NCBI GenBank assembly: GCA_016926595.1 | Contig: JAFGOG010000416.1 | Location: 1 to 9,373 of the forward strand | DNA from: Anaerolineae bacterium | Lineage (GTDB): Bacteria > Chloroflexota > Anaerolineae > JAAYZQ01 | DNA length: 9,373 nt | Direction of reading: 5' to 3' | Shown: positions 1 through 6,177 of the stretch, piece by piece | Numbering within the stretch: position 1 is the first letter of the stretch | Layout of the letters: each line of letters begins with the position of its first letter | The notes under the pieces: model-generated | Seen by the model: only the letters and a program-made list of their open reading frames with translations | Databases searched by the model: none | Told to the model about the DNA's origin: nothing | Position numbers and translations under genes: made by a program

Positions 1-392
1 AGTTCTGAGACAGTCTTTGACAGGGAGGTCATGGGTATTTCATCTTCGACGCATCTGCACACCTCCCAGAAGTAGACTTTGCACAGACTAGGTGTACCGT
101 GTTCGACCCACGGATGCGGGGACGTGATGCGTGGGAAAGGTACTCCATAAAGTAGCTGAAACGTACCGTGGATACTCCGGAGCGTATTCGCGGCAGTTTT
201 GTGCTGAGTTGCCAGGCGGGGAAGGTGTCGATGACATTAATGCAGATGGAACGGTTTCTTGCCAGTACGGTTCTCTTGGGGTGGGGTCTGACCATTCCTC
301 GCGTTTGTGCAATGGGGGGGGCTGGGGAGCCTCGTTTGTTAATATAAGACGCTATTGCAGTGTCAAGAGATATTTAAGTAAGGAGGCCTGCC
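1..392. other. Non-coding leader region upstream of the first gene
   Basis: I find no convincing gene on either strand here. The open frames that cross it have low-complexity or basic translations, no ribosome binding site, and no recognisable domain. Visible structure is limited to four items: a 5-bp hairpin with a 7-base loop at 97-113; the 8-base direct repeat GTACCGTG at 94-101 and 163-170; the 8-base palindrome CTCCGGAG at 175-182, which sits in a larger imperfect dyad; and a run of eight or so G residues near 313-320. Bases 335-380 are noticeably AT-richer than the rest and would be a reasonable place for the promoter of the gene that follows, but I could not fit a good -35/-10 pair. 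Confidence 0.6.
97..113 (+). repeat. Small hairpin resembling a tRNA T-arm
   Basis: CCGTG (97-101) pairs perfectly with CACGG (109-113) around the 7-base loop TTCGACC. That gives the 5-bp stem and TTCRANY loop expected of a tRNA T-arm. The next seven bases, ATGCGGG (114-120), could serve as the 3' acceptor strand; five of seven positions pair with GACGCAT at 48-54. However, no D-arm consensus and no clean anticodon arm lie between (the best candidate has an 8-base loop and a mismatch), and no CCA follows. I therefore do not call a tRNA. It may be a degenerate tRNA, a fragment, or chance. Confidence 0.3.
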
Positions 393-1418
393 GTGAAAAG
401 GAAATATGTCATCTTGTGCTCACTTGTCTTAGCCTTCTGCGGAGGGGCGATCGCTTCGGCAGATCTCTTCCAGGCGGGCGGCGATCGTCTTGTCATGACC
501 CAGCACGACGATGGAGGCTGGGATTGGCCGCTCTATGACGGCTACTGGATCTTCAGCAATGCCCCTAACATCTTGGCGCCGACCGCCATGGGCTTGTCTC
601 ATGCGTACCAGGTAACTGAAGATCCGACCCATTGGGCCGCACTGGAGCGGGCTGGTGCGTATCTGCTGAACAAACCGCCGCAGTGGCTCATCCCGGAAGA
701 TGCCTATCTGGCCCTATCGCTTGGCGGCGTTCTGAAAGTCACTACGTATACGGATTACGTTGTCGAGAGTTTCTTCAACCCGCTTGACGCCGGGACGTAC
801 GACTTTCTCGGGGATGGACAATGGATTGTAGATACAGAGTGGTATGTGGTCTCGCTACGAAACTATCGAGCCATCCAGAAGATACCGAATCTGGCTGCAA
901 TGGACTGTGGCATGGGGCTCTATTGCGCGTGGCTTGTTGGCGCTGAGACGGCCCCTTGGATCGAGGGCGTCAAGGCAGAGATAAATGAGTTGGATAGTGG
1001 TGACGTTTACGATGTCCTGGGTTTGGCCGGTGCCGTGCTGGGATTGGCCTCGGTGGGCGAGGATTTTGATCCCACCGCCGGGGCATACGAGGCCGCAGGG
1101 AGTCTGGCGGATCTGGCGGAAATGCTTGCCGCGCATCAACTCTCTACGGGCGGGTTCACATGGAACGGCTCCCACATGGAGGAAGGTGCCACCAATGAAA
1201 CAGTTCAAGAGACCGCCTTCGCTCTGTTGGCGATGAATACGTTTGATCCGAACGAGTACATTGGGGCGATCACAGAAGCGGCCGCTTATCTAGAGAGCGT
1301 CCAGCTCCCCTCAGGGGGCTGGGAGAACTTCTTTGAGATGGGCGAGAACAACGAGGTAACCGGCGAGGCTCTCTGGGCCATCGGGGTTGCCCAACAGACC
1401 CTGGCGAACCAAGAGTAG
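393..1418 (+). CDS. Secreted protein with prenyltransferase/squalene-cyclase-like (alpha/alpha toroid) repeats
   Basis: This is a 341-residue exported protein of unknown molecular function. The GTG start is set by a near-ideal ribosome binding site, TAAGGAGG at 379-386, six bases upstream. Residues 1-23 form a Sec signal peptide: KRK, then a hydrophobic core, then likely cleavage after ASA. The mature part has QW-type repeat signatures. The N-terminal one is QHDDGGWDWP (37-46). Two clearer C-terminal units are QLSTGGFTW (249-257) and QLPSGGW (304-310), each followed by a helix such as ETAFALLAM or GEALWAIG. This pattern is known from terpene cyclases, prenyltransferase beta subunits and other alpha/alpha-toroid proteins. 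The class II cyclase DXDD acid motif is not evident, so I infer a structural or binding role, or a hydrolase/lyase, rather than terpene cyclisation. From memory, similar exported proteins occur in Planctomycetota, often with PEP-CTERM anchors. This one ends in ANQE without such an anchor. It sits 60 bases ahead of a second exported protein and upstream of EPS export genes, which suggests envelope or matrix work. Confidence 0.8.
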   Translation: MKRKYVILCSLVLAFCGGAIASADLFQAGGDRLVMTQHDDGGWDWPLYDGYWIFSNAPNILAPTAMGLSHAYQVTEDPTHWAALERAGAYLLNKPPQWLIPEDAYLALSLGGVLKVTTYTDYVVESFFNPLDAGTYDFLGDGQWIVDTEWYVVSLRNYRAIQKIPNLAAMDCGMGLYCAWLVGAETAPWIEGVKAEINELDSGDVYDVLGLAGAVLGLASVGEDFDPTAGAYEAAGSLADLAEMLAAHQLSTGGFTWNGSHMEEGATNETVQETAFALLAMNTFDPNEYIGAITEAAAYLESVQLPSGGWENFFEMGENNEVTGEALWAIGVAQQTLANQE

Positions 1419-1478
1419 AGGGACGAAGTTCAATAGCACTGCTGCGAAGCCACATAAACAGCATCAGAAGGAGACGCC

Positions 1479-1847
1479 ATGAACAGATTCGATCGTACCC
1501 CAAGACGAGTTCTTACTTGTGGCAGGCCTATCGTTCGAGGCCCCGCATTGACTCTGACGGTTCTACTGATGATCGGCGCAACGACCGGTTTCGCGATGGA
1601 TTCGGCCACCTTGGGCAAGAAAGATCCCTCGGCGAATGCGGTGTTGAATCCTCTGGAGACGAAGCCCGTGTGGGTCTCCGATACTGCGACGAGCATGCCA
1701 GCCTCGCTTCTAATTGAAATGATGGAGTCACAGAGAGCCATGATGGTCGCCACAAGGGTGGAAGTCTCGAAGAGGCCAGCGCCGCGGAGCCCCTATATGC
1801 CGGCGATGATGGTTGGCGCCTACGAGCTGCCCCCCTGGAAACCGTAA
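1479..1847 (+). CDS. Small methionine-rich exported protein of unknown function
   Basis: I do not recognise this 122-residue protein. The ATG has a good ribosome binding site (AAGGAG at 1468-1473, five bases away), so the start is credible. The N terminus is arginine-rich (RR at 9-10, R16, R20), followed by a hydrophobic stretch at about 23-39 (ALTLTVLLMIGATTGFA), consistent with a signal peptide cleaved after GFA or an N-terminal membrane anchor. The rest is short and probably little folded. It has eleven methionines in total, including MM pairs at 81-82, 88-89 and 110-111. A helical segment at 75-95 is followed by a proline-rich C terminus ending in ELPPWKP. Only 60 bases separate it from the preceding secreted-protein gene, so the two are probably co-transcribed. 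The following gap is much longer and has its own hairpin and ribosome binding site. Its function could be structural, or as a partner of the upstream protein; that is inference from position only. Confidence 0.65.
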   Translation: MNRFDRTPRRVLTCGRPIVRGPALTLTVLLMIGATTGFAMDSATLGKKDPSANAVLNPLETKPVWVSDTATSMPASLLIEMMESQRAMMVATRVEVSKRPAPRSPYMPAMMVGAYELPPWKP

Positions 1848-2052
1848 TATCCCCCACAAGCCGTGCTGATGACAAAGTGGTGTTGTGTTTGATAGTGCCT
1901 TGACCTATCAACGGCACGCAGGAGACGGACCTACCGATGGCTTTCTGCCAAGCGAGGGTGTTGTGGCGTGGGTCATGTGCGGTCTCTTCGCCGGTCGTGC
2001 CTTGGGTCAAGACCATGTTCCTGTAGCTTTCGAGGGAAACTGGCATGCGGCA

Positions 2053-2094
2053 GCGGATGCACGCCTCTGCGAGGATGGGAGGACGTGCATCCGC
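2053..2094 (+). promoter_or_regulatory. Perfect 11-bp inverted repeat in the leader of the export gene
   Basis: GCGGATGCACG (2053-2063) is exactly complementary to CGTGCATCCGC (2084-2094), with a 20-base loop that itself contains CCTC...GAGG complementarity. As RNA this would be a stable stem ending 11 bases before the Shine-Dalgarno core at 2106. It has no downstream U-run, so it is not a canonical intrinsic terminator. Plausible roles are a 5' UTR stabilising or translational-control hairpin, or a DNA operator for a dimeric regulator. The sequence shows the repeat; the role is inferred. Confidence 0.65.
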
Positions 2095-2105
2095 CGGACA
2101 TACCG

Positions 2106-2115
2106 AGGAGGTGAT
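2106..2115 (+). promoter_or_regulatory. Extended Shine-Dalgarno site that decides the start of the export gene
   Basis: AGGAGGTGAT matches the anti-Shine-Dalgarno end of 16S rRNA over ten consecutive bases. It lies directly before an in-frame GTG at 2116 (four bases after AGGAGG). A TTG at 2122 and an ATG at 2143 are also in frame, but the ATG has no site of its own. The open frame continues upstream to a GTG at 1885, but that start has no ribosome binding site and would bury the lipoprotein signal inside the protein. Confidence 0.75.
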
Positions 2116-3771
2116 GTGAAGTTGGGTAACGACAAGCCAGTGATGTCGAGGCAAGCATTGAGCTATTCGAGGTGCCTCTGGTGCTTGTTTCTGTTCTTCT
2201 TCACGGGGTTTGTCTCCGGCTGCGGCGACAAAGTGCCAACGCCGACGCCGAGACAAATGAAGGCCTTTGAAGAAGCCGGTCCCAAGCGTCCCAAGGTGGA
2301 CATGGATCTGATCGAGAGAGCGCGTCTTCACGCCGGTCCGTACCGAGTCGTGTCGGGGGACGTGCTGGAATTCACCATGCCGGCGCTGTTGCAGGCGGTC
2401 ACGGCCGCCGAGCTCCAGGCCGCCCAGTCCCAGATAGAAGAAGATCGACCCTACCTTTGTCGGGTCAACCCAAGGGGAGCTATTGTCTTGCCTGCGGTGA
2501 GTGAGTTGGAGGTTGCCGGGCTGTCATTGGCTGAAGTTGAAGAGAAGGTCGCTGACGCGTATCGACGGTACGCCACCCTGCAACCCTTGGTCTTTGTGCG
2601 CATCCTGGAATATGATACATATCCGGTTGCGGTCTTGGGGGCCGTGGCCGAACCGGGGATCTACGAATTGCGGCATGACCAGATGTCACTCGTGGCGCTG
2701 CTCATGGCAGCAGGCGGTATCGCAGAGAACGGCGCTGCCTTGATCCGAATCGCACGACTCGATGAGACCGGCACGTCACCTTCTGGGGCACAGATACCGA
2801 TGGGAGCCCAGCAGACTCGCTGTCTCCCAGATGGAGCATTCGGGGACGCTTCGCTCGCCTCGTCGGCCCCCACGGCCAACGGTTCCCCGAATAAGGCGAT
2901 GCGTGGTTATGTCGCCGAGGCGGTGTTCCAACAAGAAGGATCCCTGTGCGCCAGCGGCTGGCTGACTGTCAAGCGTCGCGATGAGCTGATCGTCCGTCGA
3001 TGGCTCGATCTGGCCAACGACCTCCAGCGAGAGGCGTTCCTCGGGACATTGGCGCTCAAGTCTCCGCAGATCAGGATGGAGGACTTTCAGATGAAGTTGT
3101 CCCAACTGGCTGGATACCTGGATTCCCACCCACCCAATTCCTCAGCGGTTCAGGCGGTGCAGATTCCAGGGTGGCAGGTGACGGGCAATGGCCAGTTTGC
3201 AGCTCACCTGCCGGGTGTCTTGCTGGATACTGATGCGGGTGTAACCAGAACTGCAGATGCGCTGGCAGAAGGGAATTCGTTCCAAGTTGCTGCCGCCGGC
3301 GCAGCCGGCGAAGTGATGCCAACGAGTTTGGTCTTGCCGGTTGTGGGCTGCAGCATACCATTTCGGGACGTGGCCCTGAAACAGGGAGATACCGTTGTCG
3401 TGGAGCCGGTTGAGGTGCCCCTGTTTTCCGTTTTGGGCTTGGTCAACCGTCCCGGTAACTTCCCTTATCCCCCGAATGCGGAGTACAACGTCACGCAAGC
3501 CATTGCGTTTGCTCAAGGGTTGGACGTCACGGCCAATCCTCGTTACGTCACCATCTATCGGCTCGCCAAGGACGGGTCTATTGCGCGGGTTTCATTGAGG
3601 TTGATTGAAGATAACGAGTTAACGGATGCCCTCAAGACCGCGATCCTACCGGGCGATGTGGTGGCCGTTGAACACACGCAGCGGACGCGGGCCAACGTGA
3701 TGATCCACGACCTACTGCGATTCAACATAGGCGTATATATCAGTGGGAGGGATTTGTGGCGCAATGATTAA
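2116..3771 (+). CDS. Wza/GumB-type outer-membrane polysaccharide export lipoprotein
   Basis: This 551-residue protein is the predicted outer-membrane exit channel for an EPS or capsule polymer. The lipoprotein signal peptide runs to about residue 35: a hydrophobic core LFLFFFTGF, then lipobox VSGC with lipidated Cys36. A polysaccharide export (Poly_export) domain spans roughly 74-163, beginning GPYRVVSGDVLEF and containing NPRGAIVLPAVSE. A first SLBB domain begins at about 168 (PVAVLGAVAEPGIYEL). Its expected closing strands (IPFRDVALKQGDTVVVEP, 414-431) are separated from the opening by about 190 residues with no recognised fold, making the protein longer than the roughly 380 residues of E. 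coli Wza. A second SLBB domain covers about 435-520 (FSVLGLVNRPGNFPYPP ... ILPGDVVAVE). The C terminus, after 521, probably forms the outer-membrane helix (DLLRFNIGVYI). The stop overlaps the start of the Wzc-like gene by 8 bases, so the two are very likely translationally coupled. The family call is firm; the substrate is unknown. Confidence 0.9.
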   Translation: MKLGNDKPVMSRQALSYSRCLWCLFLFFFTGFVSGCGDKVPTPTPRQMKAFEEAGPKRPKVDMDLIERARLHAGPYRVVSGDVLEFTMPALLQAVTAAELQAAQSQIEEDRPYLCRVNPRGAIVLPAVSELEVAGLSLAEVEEKVADAYRRYATLQPLVFVRILEYDTYPVAVLGAVAEPGIYELRHDQMSLVALLMAAGGIAENGAALIRIARLDETGTSPSGAQIPMGAQQTRCLPDGAFGDASLASSAPTANGSPNKAMRGYVAEAVFQQEGSLCASGWLTVKRRDELIVRRWLDLANDLQREAFLGTLALKSPQIRMEDFQMKLSQLAGYLDSHPPNSSAVQAVQIPGWQVTGNGQFAAHLPGVLLDTDAGVTRTADALAEGNSFQVAAAGAAGEVMPTSLVLPVVGCSIPFRDVALKQGDTVVVEPVEVPLFSVLGLVNRPGNFPYPPNAEYNVTQAIAFAQGLDVTANPRYVTIYRLAKDGSIARVSLRLIEDNELTDALKTAILPGDVVAVEHTQRTRANVMIHDLLRFNIGVYISGRDLWRND

Positions 3772-6112
3772 CACATTTGATGAATCGAGATTCAGAGATG
3801 CCAGCATGATCAATGGGGTGACCCGTGATACCCTCGCCAATTTCCCGAGGGAGCCGGCGACGGCTGAATCGGTCGACGGTCTATCGAAATGCCTATGGGA
3901 GATCCTGTGGCAGCGCCGCTGGACGGTCTTGGCCGTGTCCCTGCTCGCTCTGGCAGGTGGATTTCTGTACCTCAATCGCACCACGCCTCTATACACGAGC
4001 ACCTCCAGGATCTACGTCGAGCAAGCGGGACCTCAGATCTTTGAGCGAGACACCAGCGGGATGATCACGCGCTGGGACAAATACTTGTACACACAGGCCG
4101 AACGGCTCACGTCGAGCGATATCCTCTCCAGAGCCCTGGAATCACGGGGTATGACCGGCCTGAAGACCCTGGCCGATGCCAGTAATCCCGTGATTGCCCT
4201 ACGCAAGAGTTTGGACGTCGTCGTCGGCAAGAAGGATGAAATCATCAACATCTCGCTCATGTCGCCCTACTCGGACGAGGCCGCTCACATCGTCAACACG
4301 GTCGTCAACGCCTACATTAGCTCTCAGGATCAGCAAAAACGCACCTCCATCGGTGAGGTGGTGCGGATCCTTAAAGAAGAGAGAGCCAAGCGTGGCGACG
4401 AGCTTCTGACTAAGCTCGGTAAGATGATGGCGTTCAAGCAGGAGAACGAGGGCTTGGCTTTCGGGACCGACCAGGATAATAATGTGATCCTACGCCGGCT
4501 AGAGCGGCTTTCAGCTGCACTGACCGAGGCCCAACTGGCCACTGCTGAGACCAAGTCCTACTGGAAAGCAGTCAAGGAGATGGCCTCTGAACCCTCCAGT
4601 CTACGACAGCTTGCAGAATCTCGCAGAGCCAGAGGTGTTTATACTGCTGCTGACAGCAAGGCATCATCGCTGCAGACAGAATTGCAGCGTATGGAACGAG
4701 ATCGGGCCAATTCGCTACGGCAACTCAATGCCGATCACCCCGCCATCACAGCCATTGACGCCGAGATTCAACGCATCCGACAGGAACTCGATGCGTTGGA
4801 GGAAGCGTTTGTCCAAAACGAATTGGCCATCGCCGAACAGCAGTATGTCATGACCCAGGAGAAGGAGGCCGAGTTGCAGAAGTATTTTGACCAACAGCGG
4901 GAGCAGGCCATCTCGTTGAACAACCAGTTCGCCCAATTCACCATTCTCCAGTCGGACTACCAGCAAACACAGGACCTCTGCTCGCTCCTAGACAATAGCA
5001 TCCAGCGACTTGATGTCTCCACGGAGGTGGGAACATTGAATATCGGCATTTTGGAGGTAGCCCAGCCGACCACCACGCCCTCGCACCCGCAGAAGGCCAG
5101 AACAATGGGGCTGGCCCTGTGCTTGGGTCTGTTCGCAGGTACGGGGCTGGCCCTGGTTCGTGAATGGCGGGATCAGCGTTTGCATTCCACCGAGGAGATC
5201 TCCGCCTGGCTGGGCCTACCCGTCCTGGGGGCCATTCCGGGGATGAACGGATCGAAGCAAACCCCGGCGGTCCGAGGGCAACAGGTTCAGAGCCATCCCG
5301 ATTCCCCGGAGGCCGAGGCCTTCCGAACCGTGCGGACCGCCGTGTTCTTCGGGGCCCCGAAAGCAGAGACGCGGACGATCCTGGTGACCTCGCCGGTCCC
5401 GGGAGAAGGCAAGAGTACGGTCACGGCCAACCTCGGCATCGCCATGGCCCAAGCCGGCCAGAAGGTCCTGATCGTCGATGCGGACTTCCGCCGGCCAATG
5501 CAAGATCAGATCTTCGATCGTGACCGAGAGGCCGGCGGACTCAGTTCCGTGCTGGCGGGTGTGACAACCCTGGAGGAGGCCATTGAGGCCTCTGGCGTGG
5601 ATAATCTCGATATCTTGACCTGTGGCCCGGACGTACCTAATCCGGCCGAGTTGCTCAACAGTGAGAGTTTTGCACGGATCATCGAGAGGTTGGCTGATGA
5701 GTATGACCGCGTCCTGATCGATTCTCCGCCGGTAGCGGTGGTGACCGATGCGTTGATCCTGGCGATTCTGTGCAAGATCACGCTTCTGGTGCTGCGGGCA
5801 AACAAGTCAATGCGGAAACCCAGCGTGCAAGCCTGTGAGGCGTTGGCCAGCATTGATGCCAAAGTGCTCGGCATCGTTGTCAACGACGTCTCACGTACGG
5901 GCGGTCGCTATGGCTACTACAATGGCTACGGCCGCTACTACAATCGAAGTCAAAGTGGCAACGGCGGCCGCCGAGTGAAGAAGCGGCGCCATCGCGAAAG
6001 AACAGGGTTACAGGTGGCCGAGAGACCGCGAGCCACCAGCGCCCGTATGAAACCGGAATTAAGGGGCGCAGCTCTCGATCGAGGGGACATTGAGAATGCC
6101 GGTGACCTCTAG
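3764..6112 (+). CDS. Wzc/GumC-type polysaccharide co-polymerase with fused BY-type tyrosine kinase
   Basis: This 782-residue inner-membrane protein is expected to govern EPS chain length and couple polymerisation to export. The first transmembrane helix is at about 53-70 and the Wzz-like periplasmic domain starts near 75. A long charged, coiled-coil-prone region covers about 195-400. The second helix is at about 447-466, preceded by the typical proline-rich segment PTTTPSHP (435-442). The cytoplasmic kinase domain has Walker A PGEGKST (546-552), Walker A' VLIVDADFRRP (568-578) and Walker B VLIDSPP (650-656). A tyrosine cluster, RYGYYNGYGRYYN (715-727), carries six tyrosines for autophosphorylation. 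A basic tail of about 55 residues (RRVKKRRHRER and onward) follows the cluster, whereas related kinases usually end soon after it. I chose ATG 3764, with GGGAGGG at 3745-3751 twelve bases upstream. GTG 3743 is in frame but has no site. The C-terminal kinase is intact and on the same chain, as in proteobacterial Wzc rather than the split Firmicutes pair. No cognate low-molecular-weight phosphatase gene is in view. Confidence 0.93.
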   Translation: MINTFDESRFRDASMINGVTRDTLANFPREPATAESVDGLSKCLWEILWQRRWTVLAVSLLALAGGFLYLNRTTPLYTSTSRIYVEQAGPQIFERDTSGMITRWDKYLYTQAERLTSSDILSRALESRGMTGLKTLADASNPVIALRKSLDVVVGKKDEIINISLMSPYSDEAAHIVNTVVNAYISSQDQQKRTSIGEVVRILKEERAKRGDELLTKLGKMMAFKQENEGLAFGTDQDNNVILRRLERLSAALTEAQLATAETKSYWKAVKEMASEPSSLRQLAESRRARGVYTAADSKASSLQTELQRMERDRANSLRQLNADHPAITAIDAEIQRIRQELDALEEAFVQNELAIAEQQYVMTQEKEAELQKYFDQQREQAISLNNQFAQFTILQSDYQQTQDLCSLLDNSIQRLDVSTEVGTLNIGILEVAQPTTTPSHPQKARTMGLALCLGLFAGTGLALVREWRDQRLHSTEEISAWLGLPVLGAIPGMNGSKQTPAVRGQQVQSHPDSPEAEAFRTVRTAVFFGAPKAETRTILVTSPVPGEGKSTVTANLGIAMAQAGQKVLIVDADFRRPMQDQIFDRDREAGGLSSVLAGVTTLEEAIEASGVDNLDILTCGPDVPNPAELLNSESFARIIERLADEYDRVLIDSPPVAVVTDALILAILCKITLLVLRANKSMRKPSVQACEALASIDAKVLGIVVNDVSRTGGRYGYYNGYGRYYNRSQSGNGGRRVKKRRHRERTGLQVAERPRATSARMKPELRGAALDRGDIENAGDL

Positions 6113-6177
6113 ATGCGGCCGTTTGCTCGCCGCTCCACAAGGGGCCAGGGCCGGCGTGACATGGCGAAGGGTTTGAT

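Noticed and set aside
131..538. 135-codon plus-strand open frame overlapping the start of the first gene
   Set aside because: It has no ribosome binding site, its composition is irregular with many Arg, Cys and Gly, and it overlaps a gene with a signal peptide and a near-ideal start site.
393..1418. Class II terpene/squalene cyclase function for the toroid protein
   Set aside because: It has a signal peptide, is about half the size of squalene-hopene cyclases, and shows no DXDD acid motif.
1885..2115. In-frame upstream extension of the export gene (77 codons from GTG 1885)
   Set aside because: There is no ribosome binding site at 1885, the extension spans the perfect hairpin, and it would place a clear lipoprotein signal peptide internally. 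The strong site at 2106-2115 fits a start at 2116.
1528..2331. 267-codon minus-strand open frame
   Set aside because: It is antisense to two plus-strand genes, its translation is Arg/Ser/Pro-rich with no domain, and it is explained as a shadow of GC-rich coding sequence.
3743..3763. GTG 3743 as the start of the Wzc-like gene
   Set aside because: It is in frame but has no ribosome binding site; the GGGAGGG that overlaps it suits ATG 3764 better.
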